A stretch of 64,000 nt of DNA, from the NCBI GenBank assembly GCA_018653485.1, contig JABHZE010000002.1, positions 120,294 to 184,293 of the forward strand, written 5' to 3'. The position numbers and the translations under genes were made by a program. Source of the stretch: an archaeon. Lineage in GTDB: Archaea > Nanobdellota > Nanobdellia > Pacearchaeales > GW2011-AR1. Below the pieces are notes generated by a model, which was not told where the DNA came from, ran no database searches, and worked only from the letters and a program-made list of their open reading frames with translations. Positions 46,906 through 58,172 of the stretch are shown here, piece by piece (positions within the stretch are counted from its first letter, which is position 1; each line of letters starts with the position of its first letter).

Positions 46906-48165
46906 TTATTTTTTCTTCCAAAATTCTAAAGCATCTCTTAGTTCAATATGTTTCTTAGAATATTCTTTTAATGAAATACCCCTCATAGTAGCATCTACAG
47001 CTTGCCTCATTGCAATTGCACCCCTAAAAGTTCCATTAGGATGTCCATGAATTCCTCCTCCTGCCTGAATCACAATATCTTTACCTAAATTTTTAATTAA
47101 AAAAGGTGCATGTCCTGGATGCAATCCTCCGGAACTTACACTTAAAACAGATTTAATTTTCCCCCAATCTTGAGCCAATCTTCTCTTAGTTGCCTTCACA
47201 TTTTTCTTTTCAATTTCTTCACTTATCTCAGAAACTTCTTCTAAACTTCCTTCTAATTTTCCAACCGCAGTTCCAATATGTAATTGATCCACCCCAATCA
47301 AACGAGCAATATCTGCTAAAACCATCATACTCATTCCTTGTTCTTTATCTCTTGTAAATGCAGCATGCATGGCTCTATGGGCATGAATAGCCATTTTAAA
47401 ATTAGCCTCTCTTAATGTTTGTAATGCAGAAAATCCACAAGTAACAATATCAACCATAATATATTTTCCACCTTGATCTTCAACTAATTCAGCTCTCTTA
47501 AGCATCTTCTTTGTTTCAGCAGTTACATTAATCAAATAAGCTTTTTCTTCACTAGTATGAGACTTAGCCTTATCAGCAACCTCTAAACAACTAGTCAATC
47601 TTTTTTCAAATTTATTAAAAGTCTGTGAACTTAAATTTTCATCATCTTTAACAACATCACAACCACCTTTCCAAGATTCAAAAGCAAGCTCAGTATGATC
47701 TTTAGTTTTTAATCCTAATTTAGGTTTAACAATTGTCCCAACTAACGGTCTATTTTTCACTTTCATAATTTTCCTTACTCCCTCAATACCATATTTAGGC
47801 CCTTTAAATGAATCTAAAATATCTTTAGGAATTTTTATGTCTTCTAATCGAATACTTTTAACAGCTTTCATTCCAAAAATATTTCCTGCAATACTACTCA
47901 AAATATTTGGAGCATTTCCTCTTTCAAATAAATCTTGAGGATACGCAATCTTAATCATATTTTTATTAATAGAAAAAACTTTTGCAGCTAATTTATTAAC
48001 ATATTTTTTTTCATGAACATCAGTCCAAGTTCCCACTGAACTTTCCAAAGCAACAGTAGCTGCAGCCTCTCGCATAGTCATTTTATTAGGCTTAACCCTA
48101 AATAAACAAACCAAATCCTTTCTAGAAGGTTTATATTTTAAATTTACAAATTCTGCGGGTTTCAT
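46906..48165 (-). CDS. rbcL: RuBisCO large subunit, form III-like
   Basis: GTIVKPKLGL, GGCDVVKDDENL, HAHRAMHAAFTRD, VGKLEG, SSGGLHPGH, QAGGGIHGHPNG catalytic motifs present. Confidence 0.93.
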   Translation of the reverse strand: MKPAEFVNLKYKPSRKDLVCLFRVKPNKMTMREAAATVALESSVGTWTDVHEKKYVNKLAAKVFSINKNMIKIAYPQDLFERGNAPNILSSIAGNIFGMKAVKSIRLEDIKIPKDILDSFKGPKYGIEGVRKIMKVKNRPLVGTIVKPKLGLKTKDHTELAFESWKGGCDVVKDDENLSSQTFNKFEKRLTSCLEVADKAKSHTSEEKAYLINVTAETKKMLKRAELVEDQGGKYIMVDIVTCGFSALQTLREANFKMAIHAHRAMHAAFTRDKEQGMSMMVLADIARLIGVDQLHIGTAVGKLEGSLEEVSEISEEIEKKNVKATKRRLAQDWGKIKSVLSVSSGGLHPGHAPFLIKNLGKDIVIQAGGGIHGHPNGTFRGAIAMRQAVDATMRGISLKEYSKKHIELRDALEFWKKK

Positions 48166-48260
48166 TTTAAATCCTGGTTTTGTTCAAACTTTTTTAAAAG
48201 TTTGGTTTCATATATTATCACCAATTTCTAATATAATCTAGGATTCTTTGTTTTTATATC

Positions 48261-48665
48261 TTACTTTTCACCATTCAAACTAATCTTATAAAAAATAAAA
48301 CTTACAAGAATTATACAAATAAAAAAAATCAAACTTGAAAAGAAATTATTATGATAATTCATCAATTCCCCATATCGATTAGAACTAGAAAATAATCTAG
48401 ATAAAAATCCATCAAAATAAGTTCCAAAACCAAATCCAGCTAAAACAACAATAAAACTATTTATCTTAAAAAACATAATAAATAAAAACATAAGTAACAA
48501 AACTAAAATCCCATAATGATAATGATGAAAATTCAATCCAGTAATCCCTCTTAAAAAAGACACCTCACTTAGATTAACAAAATTCATAACAAGCAACCTC
48601 CAATAAACAAATGCGAGCAATAAGGATACAGAAAACAATAATAGTCTTTTTTTCTCTACTCTCAT
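48261..48665 (-). CDS. Membrane protein
   Basis: 134 aa, multiple TM segments. Confidence 0.5.
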   Translation of the reverse strand: MRVEKKRLLLFSVSLLLAFVYWRLLVMNFVNLSEVSFLRGITGLNFHHYHYGILVLLLMFLFIMFFKINSFIVVLAGFGFGTYFDGFLSRLFSSSNRYGELMNYHNNFFSSLIFFICIILVSFIFYKISLNGEK

Positions 48666-48726
48666 AAAATCAAATCAGTTTATCCATATTTAAACAAGTA
48701 TATTAATGGAAATATATTTTCAAAAA

Positions 48727-50091
48727 TTACAATTTACTAACCTTAACACCATCACTAGTATCATCTAATTGAAACCCTAAATCTTTAATCTTATCTCTCA
48801 ACTTATCAGCTTTCCCCCAATCTTTCTCCTTCCTAGCTTTCTCCCTTTCATTAATCAATTCTTTCACCTCTGCAGAAACATCAACCTTTTCTTTCTTTAA
48901 CAAATCTAAACCAAAAATCTTATCCATTTCTTTAATTGTTTTTAACTTTCCCTTAGCCTTAGTATCTCTAACTAATTTCCATAAAACCTGCAATGCTTCA
49001 GGAGTATTCAAATCATCATCCATTGTTTTTTCAAACTCTTTCAAATAACTCTTATTCGCATTTTTCGAATTTTCAGCATTTTTCGAATCTTTATTATCCT
49101 CAGATAATGAACTTATTATCCTCTTCAACCTATCCAAAGAATTCTCAGCATTTTTTAAATTATCTAATGTAAAATTAACCTGACTCCTATAATGCCCTGT
49201 TAAATAAAAATATCTTAATGCTAATGGACTAAAACCTTTTTCAATAATATCTCTAACAGTATAATAATTTCCTAAGGATTTACTCATCTTTTTACCTTCA
49301 ACCATCATCCATTCATTATGAACCCAATAGTTTACAAATTTTTCATTATTCCCAGCCTCTGATTGAGCAATTTCATTTTCATGATGTGGAAAAACTAAAT
49401 CAATCCCTCCAGTATGAATATCAAAATGTTTTCCTAAATACTTACTACTCATTGCAGAACATTCAATATGCCAACCAGGACGCCCCTTACCAATTTTAAC
49501 ATCCCAAAAAACATCACCATCATCTTTATCATAAAATTTCCATAATGCAAAATCCTGAGCATTTTCCTTATCATACTCATCATTATTTACTCTAACATTT
49601 TTTTTAAGATTCTCAAGTTTTACACCAGATAATTTCCCATAACTCTTAAATTTTTTAATATCAAAATAAATTCCATCTTCAGTTTTATACGCAAATCCTT
49701 TTTTTAACAAACCCTCAATCAATTTAACCATTTCATCAATATGTTCTGTAGCTTTAGGGTATTTGAATGATTTTTCAATATTTAACATTTTTTCATCTGC
49801 TAAAAAAGCCTCAGTATATTTTTCAGTAAAATCATTCAAACTTTTTTTCTCACCAATACTTCCTTTAATAGTTTTATCATCCACATCAGTAATATTAACT
49901 ATTTTTTTAACTTTAAAATTCAAATACTCAAGATATCTTTTCAAGATATCTGATGCAACAAAAGCTCTGTAATTACCTATATGCCCATAATTATAAACAG
50001 TTAAACCACAAGAATACATCTTAACCTCATTTTTCTTAATGGGTTTAAAGATTTCTTTTTTCCTAGTTAGGGTATTAAATAATTTTAACAT
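48727..50091 (-). CDS. cysS: Cysteinyl-tRNA synthetase
   Basis: MYSCGLTVYNYGHIGNYRAFVASDILKRYL, WHIECSAMSSKYLG, GIDLVFPHHENEIAQSEA, KMSKSLGN. Confidence 0.95.
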   Translation of the reverse strand: MLKLFNTLTRKKEIFKPIKKNEVKMYSCGLTVYNYGHIGNYRAFVASDILKRYLEYLNFKVKKIVNITDVDDKTIKGSIGEKKSLNDFTEKYTEAFLADEKMLNIEKSFKYPKATEHIDEMVKLIEGLLKKGFAYKTEDGIYFDIKKFKSYGKLSGVKLENLKKNVRVNNDEYDKENAQDFALWKFYDKDDGDVFWDVKIGKGRPGWHIECSAMSSKYLGKHFDIHTGGIDLVFPHHENEIAQSEAGNNEKFVNYWVHNEWMMVEGKKMSKSLGNYYTVRDIIEKGFSPLALRYFYLTGHYRSQVNFTLDNLKNAENSLDRLKRIISSLSEDNKDSKNAENSKNANKSYLKEFEKTMDDDLNTPEALQVLWKLVRDTKAKGKLKTIKEMDKIFGLDLLKKEKVDVSAEVKELINEREKARKEKDWGKADKLRDKIKDLGFQLDDTSDGVKVSKL

Positions 50092-50146
50092 ACAAACTCA
50101 TAATAATTAGAATATAAAAGATTAACTATAAGTTTCATAAAATAAT

Positions 50147-50740
50147 CTATCTTGGAAGGACAGTTAAATAAAGAGTATCCGAGGTGTAATGATCTCCATT
50201 TCTTGTACCTTGACCATATTCTACATTTACAAGATAAGGGATAGTACATGGAGGAGCATTATCAGGAATATTAAATAATACTAATTTTGGATTTTCCATA
50301 ACTTTTCCAGGCCCTAATGTAAAACTTCCACTTGAAATTAACAACCAATCATCTGCTTGAGCTTTTTTAATCTCACATTTATCCTGAATATCAAAACTAG
50401 GGTCTACTTCAATTTCATATTCAAAATTAGCATCCCCAACATCCAAATTCCTAACCGCAAAAGCAAAACCTTGTCCCTGAGTTCTTTGTTTAATTTCTAT
50501 TGTTCTTGCAGAAGGATGAATAGCTAATTTTACATCAGATTTTGAAAATGTTTCACTTAATGAAGTCCGAACTCCCTTGTCTATTTCACCAATAGCACTT
50601 CCAGCAACAAAAAATATTTTCTGCACAAGAATTAATCCTACCACTAACATACTCATAGCTAAAACCAATATAACAATAGTACTCATAGATAATTCAATCG
50701 CACCCTTTTTCGAACTAATCTTTCTTAATTTTAATACCAT
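50147..50740 (-). CDS. Pilin-like membrane-anchored protein
   Basis: SSKKGAIELSMSTIVILVLAMSMLVVGLILVQKIF N-terminus. Confidence 0.6.
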   Translation of the reverse strand: MVLKLRKISSKKGAIELSMSTIVILVLAMSMLVVGLILVQKIFFVAGSAIGEIDKGVRTSLSETFSKSDVKLAIHPSARTIEIKQRTQGQGFAFAVRNLDVGDANFEYEIEVDPSFDIQDKCEIKKAQADDWLLISSGSFTLGPGKVMENPKLVLFNIPDNAPPCTIPYLVNVEYGQGTRNGDHYTSDTLYLTVLPR

Positions 50741-50797
50741 CTTTTTCTAATCAATAAATAGAAACTATTACTTATAAATGTTTTTGAAAAACAAGAT

Positions 50798-51073
50798 TCA
50801 AAAAACCAATAAATTCATAAAAAAATCTTTAATAAAAAACTTCAACAACCAAATATTTCCAAAAACCAAATTAACCACAACAACAACACCTAATAAAATC
50901 AAAACCCATTTTAAAAAACTAAATAAATAATCAAGAAAACTTTTCCTTTTTTTAGGCTTTCCAAACACATTACCCAAAACATCATTTATATCTCCAGAAA
51001 TTTCTTTCTTAAATTTCTCTCTCTTTTCTAAATTTTTTTCTCTTTCAATATCTTCAAGATTCCTAATTACCAT
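50798..51073 (-). CDS. Small membrane protein
   Basis: 91 aa, C-terminal hydrophobic half. Confidence 0.5.
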   Translation of the reverse strand: MVIRNLEDIEREKNLEKREKFKKEISGDINDVLGNVFGKPKKRKSFLDYLFSFLKWVLILLGVVVVVNLVFGNIWLLKFFIKDFFMNLLVF

Positions 51074-51120
51074 AAGAAAGAGAAGAATAACTATGATTTA
51101 AGTTTATCTAGTGTAGAAAA

Positions 51121-51139
51121 AGATATATGGGGAAGGAGA
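51121..51139. repeat. Direct repeat of tRNA-Phe 3' end plus downstream flank (copy 1)
   Basis: agatatatggggaaggaga, identical to 51251..51269. Confidence 0.85.
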
Positions 51140-51257
51140 CTCAGAGAATTAAAATTCTCTGATGCTTCAATTCTCTTACTAACATCGAATTGAACCTAAT
51201 CAAACTCACACAAGTATTAAATTCTCACAAGAAATATCTCATTTGCAACGAGATATA

Positions 51258-51329
51258 TGGGGAAGGAGAGAATCGAACTCTCGACACCATGATCTTCAGT
51301 CATGTGCTCTCCCACTGAGCTACTCCCCC
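51258..51329 (-). tRNA. tRNA-Phe(GAA)
   Basis: Reverse strand GGGGGAG TAGCTC...ACTGAAGATC...GAGAGTTCGATTCTCTC CTTCCCCA; acceptor and T stems pair, anticodon GAA. Confidence 0.93.
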
Positions 51330-51446
51330 ATTAAAAATAGGTGTAATAATAGTTATTTAAACTTAATTGTTAGATGAAAATTTACAACTCTCTTTGTGAT
51401 ATCGAGTCCATCTAAAATCCAGGTTTTGGGTCAAGCCTTTTTTAAA

Positions 51447-51773
51447 AGGGTTGTTGTGAGTAGAGAATAGGCCACCTTTTGTCAAATTTCGATGCTTCAT
51501 TATTTTATAATGAAATTGCCGAACAATTTGTATCAACATTCTACTATGCGTGAAATTTTTCACTTGCATCGACCAAGATACTCGTTTCATCAAATCTGAT
51601 TCTTCTAAGCTTCCCTCAAAGGTTCATAGCTCAAAATCAGCTGTGTCGTTTCTGTAGCAGAGCTTTGCTTCGCAACAATTTGTTTTCACAAATGGTCTTT
51701 AATATGATGGGCAGACCTTCCTCAGAAGTAATTTCCATTTATTTTGAAATTTGTTAATTTAATAACAACCCCC
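51447..51773 (-). ncRNA. rnpB: RNase P RNA (archaeal)
   Basis: Reverse strand has TCTGAGGAAGGTCTGCCCA (CR-I-like GAGGAAAGTC), GCTACAGAAACGACA, TTGACAAAAGGTGGCCTAT (resembling ACAGAAxxCGGCTTAT); ends pair as GGGTTGTT/AACAACCC (P1). Boundaries approximate. Confidence 0.75.
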
Positions 51774-51872
51774 GAAAGTTGACTACTCTACTCACAAAAA
51801 TACTAGAAAATCCCTACTTTTAAACTTATCTACTAAGGAGATTTAAGGAATTTTACTCTTAATTAACTACAA

Positions 51873-51920
51873 GATTTTGATTTGTTCTCCCTCATAAATA
51901 GGGGGAGAAAAATAAAAATA
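51873..51920 (-). repeat. Dispersed palindromic repeat, copy C
   Basis: Reverse strand tttttatttttctccccctatttatgagggagaacaaatcaaaatc. Confidence 0.75.
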
Positions 51921-51937
51921 AATTAAGAAATCATCAC

Positions 51938-52037
51938 AAAAAAAGAGGCAGACATGGACGGCAACTCCATTAAAAACATTCGATAACCAAATCAGAAAAA
52001 GTCATGATTATCAAACTCCACCCTTTCATCCACCTCT
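51938..52037 (-). ncRNA. Candidate structured ncRNA with closing stem and U-tract
   Basis: Reverse strand AGAGGTGGATG...CATGTCTGCCTCT forms ~11 consecutive pairs including G-U, followed by a U7 tract. Confidence 0.4.
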
Positions 52038-52097
52038 AGTAATATTAATAAGATGAATTAAAGTTTATAAGGATTTGTTTGTTATGAACTATAAAAG

Positions 52098-52352
52098 ATG
52101 TATAAAATTACAACTAGAACAAAAAGAGCTGAAAAACAATTTCATCAATTTATTAATGAAAAGATTGCTGAAAGATTAGAATTATTAAAACAAAATCCTC
52201 GAGGGAAACTTGGAGCTCACAAACTTAAAGGAAAATTAAAAGATAAATGGAGTTGTTGGTTTGGAGCAGATGTTAGAATGATTTACGAGATTGATGATAA
52301 AAATAAAGAAATAATTATAATTGCAGTTGGCTCTCATAAGCTTTATTTATAA
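52098..52352 (+). CDS. RelE/ParE-like toxin
   Basis: TKRAEKQFHQFINEKIAERLELLKQNPRGKLGAHKLKGKLKDKWSCWFGADVRMIYEIDDKNKEIIIIAVGSHKLYL has the RelE-superfamily layout. Confidence 0.8.
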   Translation: MYKITTRTKRAEKQFHQFINEKIAERLELLKQNPRGKLGAHKLKGKLKDKWSCWFGADVRMIYEIDDKNKEIIIIAVGSHKLYL

Positions 52353-52357
52353 AAATC

Positions 52358-52510
52358 TCAATAAGAAATTTCCTTAGTTTTTTCATTCTTTGCTTTTGCA
52401 TTACTATCTTCTTCAATAGCCTTAACCATTTCTAGATTCCTCAATATTCCTACTTCTTCTAATAATTCTTCATATTCTTTTTTTGGGATTTGTATCATTT
52501 CTTGTTCCAT
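52358..52510 (-). CDS. Small antitoxin-like protein (not in supplied ORF track)
   Basis: Manual translation: MEQEMIQIPKKEYEELLEEVGILRNLEMVKAIEEDSNAKAKNEKTKEISY*; resembles archaeal RelB-type antitoxins. Confidence 0.6.
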   Translation of the reverse strand: MEQEMIQIPKKEYEELLEEVGILRNLEMVKAIEEDSNAKAKNEKTKEISY

Positions 52511-52603
52511 TTTTATTAGAGGTATTTGATATTTATATAATTTTAGGTTGAAGAGAGCTCTCGCTAACTTTCAATCAATATAAAATTAATTTATGTATAC
52601 AAA

Positions 52604-52620
52604 GATACAGGTAGAGAATA
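52604..52620. other. 23S processing stem, 3' arm (pairs with 55891..55907)
   Basis: gatacaggtagagaata is the exact reverse complement of tattctctacctgtatc at 55891..55907. Confidence 0.85.
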
Positions 52621-55600
52621 ACTTAGTTTAACGACAAAAATGTGGCTTTTAGTAGTTGCGTGCTGAATTTCTCGTTTCCTTAAAACTTACACACCAACTC
52701 TATCAACGTTATCTTCTATAACGGCCTTTGTTGTTTCGTTTTGCGGATGACTTCGTGCTTAGATGCTTTCAGCACTTATCCATATAAAGCGTAGCTGCAC
52801 AACCTGCTCATAACAATTGTTACACCAGAGGCTTCGAACCCCGGTTCCTCTCGTACTACGGGATCCTTCCACTCAAACAACGACACACCAAATAGATATC
52901 ATACAATCTGTCTCACGACGATCTTAACCCAGCTAACGATTCCTTTTAATATGTGAACTCCAGCACCCTTGGTCGCTTGTGCACGGCCAGGATAGGAAGA
53001 GCCGACAGCGGTGTAGCAAGCCTCGCCGTCAATTTGAACTATCGGGCGAGACAACCCAGTTATCCTTGGGGTACCTTTTCTATCACAATTGCGCCCCATT
53101 AAAAGGCGTCAATGGTTCGCTAGGCCCATCTTTCAATTCTGCTTTTCGTGCTGTTTGAAAAACAGTTAGACAAGCTTTTACCCTTACACTCTACTCTAGA
53201 TTTCCGACCTAGATGAGCTTGTCTTTAGGTCCCTCCGATATCTTTTCAGAGGGGTCCCGCCCCAGGCAAACTGCCCGCCTGTTGGTGTCCTCAAGAAGAG
53301 TAAGTGAATCTACAAAAAGCAAGTAGTATTACATATTGTGACATGCCGCCTCGCCGAAACTACGCGTATTCTCCTACTTATTCTATGTACCAATCATAAA
53401 TTCACAACAACAAGTTGCAGTAAAGGTCCACAAGGTCTTAGCTTCCCGTTTGGTGTCTCTGGTCTGTTCACCAGACAATAATTTCAGAAGATTCTAGTTA
53501 GGGACAGTGACAATTTCGTTAAACCATTCATGCAAGTCGCCATTCAGACGACAAGGTATTACGCTCATTTGTGTTACTCTGAATTTACAATACATAAATT
53601 CAACTCTATATGTCGCCATATAGATCGGACTATATCTTCCTACAACAAAAAATGTTGTATGTTTGGCGTGTAGTCTCTGAGGATTCTTCTTAATGTTAAG
53701 AAGTCTTTCCTGCTGATTGTCTCTCCATTTAAATTTTTAGGGTTCGTTATCATCTCACGACGATAATATCCTATTAAATTTCTACGAGATGTTCCAGCAT
53801 ATAGCCAAATTTTCTATGTGTTGGTTTAATTCGATTATTAGCATTCTTTAACTCAATGATTCGTTATTCTCAAGAATCACAGATTCTTGATGATCCTAAA
53901 AACATGATCTTATAGATCATTGTTTTTTTGATCTCTGAAGCTACATAGCGTCGCTGATTTTTACATCAGCTCCGTAAGGCAAGTAATTCACCTTAAGAGC
54001 CTCAGGAATTAGGCCCGCCGTTTGATGGACCTTAGCCGCGTTGAAACACGGTTTTAGACACCACCACTGGGCAGGTCTCACTGGTTATACAAGTCTTTTC
54101 AGATTAGCAACCAGCTATGTTTTTGATAAACAGTCGAACCATCTTTGTTACTGAGATCTATAAATGCTTCTCCATTTCTAAAAAAACAAATATAGACACC
54201 CCTTATACCGAAGCTAAAGGGCTAATGTTGCCGAATTCCCTTAACTAGATTAAACTTTCATATCTTAGCCTTCTCAGCTAGAGCATCAGTGTCGATTCTG
54301 GGTACGGCTATTCAAATTCTATTTCATAATCTTTTCACTGGCTCTTGGAATCAGTAATTTTCATTGCATAAATTCAAAAAGATCTAAGGATTACCCTCCC
54401 TAATCTTCTCTATACAAACTTTCTTTCGAAAGCACACCTATCCGAAAGCAAATTATAATGTCAAACAAATTTGAACAGTACAGGAATATTAACCTGTTGT
54501 CCATCGTAGCACTCAATTAAGGTGCAACTTAGGTGCCGACTAACCCTTGGTTAATTGTTATTGCCAAGGAAACCTTGCTCTTACGATATTTTGCAGTTCT
54601 CAGCAAAATCTGTTCCTACTCCTGCCAGGATTCTCATTCTTTCAAGCTCCACACTTTCTCTCGAAAATGCTTCTGCGCCAAAAAGACGCCTGTTTACCAC
54701 AACACTTCTTCTGAAGTGCGCCTATGGTATCGGTGTTATGTTTTAGCCCCGTCCATTTTCAGGGCCTCAAACCTCAATAGGTGAGCTGTTACGCTTTCTT
54801 TAAAGGATGACGGCTTCTATGTCTACCTCCCCACTGTCTCAGGTTTAAGACTCCTTTTGATACACTTAACATAAACTTTGGGACCTTAACCATAGTCTCC
54901 CTTGTTCGGGTCTCGGAACAGTACCTTACGCACTGCCCCTGTTTCTTATTATCAACATCTTACAGTTTCCGAGTTGGAAAGTTCGCCGTAGCAAAAGCGC
55001 TCTGCACGACCTATCCGTACTTTACACCGTAAGAGAATCACGTAATAAGACTATACGTAGGCATATTTCAACAGGAACCAGCCATTGCCAGATTAGATAG
55101 GCTTTTCACCCCTAATCGCAAGTCATCCTAGTGCATGCACACAACAATGGTTCAGGCCTCCATTTTCCTTTCGGAAAACTTCACCTTGCTCACGATTAGA
55201 TCATCTGGCTTCAGGTCTTATTCAAGAGACTAACGCATTTTCATACTCGCTTTCGCTTCGGCTTCCTTAAGTTAACCTCGCCACTTAAATAAACTCCCTG
55301 GCCCGTTTTTCAAGACGTACGTTACAACCCCCCGTAGGAGGCCGTAACCAACTGTAACTGTTAGATTTCAAGTCTTTTAACTCTCTTTTAAGAGTACTTT
55401 TCAGCTTTCCCTCGCGGTACTAGTTCACTATCGGTCTTAAGCTAATATTTAGGGTTAGCAGTTAATTCTGCTATATTCATACATCCAATCTAGGATATAT
55501 TACTCTTTTAGACATATTCATATTGAATCAGTTTACGAGACTTTCACTCTCTATGGTATTTTCTTTCCAGAAAATTTCAACTTGTCAACTTAGAACTATA

Positions 55601-55890
55601 GTCCACCACATCTCTATCTCTCTTTCAAGAGAAGATTCAGTTTGCCCTCTGCCCTTTTCGCTCGCTGCTAATAAGAGCATCACTATTTGTTTTCTTTTCC
55701 TGCTGGTACTAAGATGTTTCAATTCCCAGCGTACATCATCCTCTCGGATTAAAACGTTCTCGTATTCGGAAATCCTGAGATCAAATTTTGCGTGCAAATC
55801 CCTCAGGCTTTTCGCAGCTTGCCACGTCCTTCGTCACAGCTTAAACCAAGCTATCCGTCTAACAGTAATATGGAGTAGTTAAAGCTAAGA
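52621..55890 (-). rRNA. 23S rRNA, interrupted by an intron at 53566..53989
   Basis: Conserved segments throughout (e.g. CTTAAGGT...AGCGTAATACCTTGTCG, sarcin-ricin side), flanked by complementary processing-stem sequences. Boundaries approximate. Confidence 0.93.
53566..53989 (-). other. Group I intron in 23S rRNA (ORF-less)
   Basis: On the minus strand: P1 AAGGU/GCCUU with U-G at the 5' splice site, Q-like AATCAGCAGG, R-like CTCAGAGACTACACG, P8-like hairpin ACAACA-N5-TGTTGT, S-like GAAGATATAGTCC, terminal G before exon AGCGTAATACC. Confidence 0.88.
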
Positions 55891-56097
55891 TATTCTCTAC
55901 CTGTATCATTGAACATAAGTTCTCCACTCCACTCCGAAATTTTTCATTCGGAACTTCATTGTTTTGTTGGATGTTTTATCTCGTCACCGAGATTCAATAA
56001 AAATTGAATGTGATTTGTGAATTTTTCCTCTCGGAAAAATGGACCCTCCAAAAAATCTAAGATTTTTTGTCCTGTCCTTTTTGACTCTTGTCAAAAA

Positions 56098-56168
56098 TGG
56101 ACCTACTGGGAATCGAACCCAGGTCCCCTCGTTGCAAACGAGGTATCCTACCACTGAACGATAGGCCC
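56098..56168 (-). tRNA. tRNA-Ala(UGC) in the 16S-23S spacer
   Basis: Reverse strand GGGCCTA...CGTTTGCAACG...CTGGGTTCGATTCCCAG TAGGTCC A; anticodon TGC; G3-U70 pair present. Confidence 0.95.
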
Positions 56169-56345
56169 TTGCTCTTTTGTTTTTTGACATCAAATAAGTT
56201 TTTCATTATTTGACTTTTGAATATAAAATGAAACTTAACTAGGAGAGTAGAATAATCTCATTATAATTATCTCTCTGTAATTTTTAATAAAATATCAAAG
56301 AATAAATTCTTTGACTATCTAATTTCATTTGATGAAATTAAATAT

Positions 56346-57783
<1,438 letters not shown>

Positions 57784-58172
57784 GAAAATAAATGTCTAAG
57801 GTTTAAAATAAATTTTAAATCTATGCCATTACTATGCACTCCTCCAAAACTGCTTTTAGAAATTACGTTAAAACAACTATTCGATTACTCTACTACATCC
57901 TACCATTAAAGTAATTTAAGGTAATCATCCTAGTTAAGATTATTAACATTTTATGAACTTGGATGTTTTAGATGGTATTTAAAGGTTTGGGTTGTGGAAA
58001 TGGATAGTTATCGTCGGTGAGTAAGATTATTATTTATTTTTAAAATAAAAAATGTTTTTAAATGTTTTTAATAGTTCTATTCCAGTTGAAGTTAAAATTT
58101 TATTAGGCAAAAATTAGATGGGTTAAAGTTTCTTGTAGGAAACTTTATAAACCATTATCTCAATAAAATCCT

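Noticed and set aside
51363-51593. 76-aa ORF on the minus strand
   Set aside because: Lies largely inside the RNase P RNA candidate; no protein-like composition.
51938-52037. Divergent 5S rRNA
   Set aside because: Closing stem and length are vaguely compatible, but the conserved 5S loop motifs are missing; left as an unassigned ncRNA.
53566-53989. Classical archaeal bulge-helix-bulge rRNA intron
   Set aside because: Some complementarity exists across the junctions (AUUAC/GUAAU), but the group I core (P1 with U-G, Q/R/S elements, omega-G) explains the insert much better.
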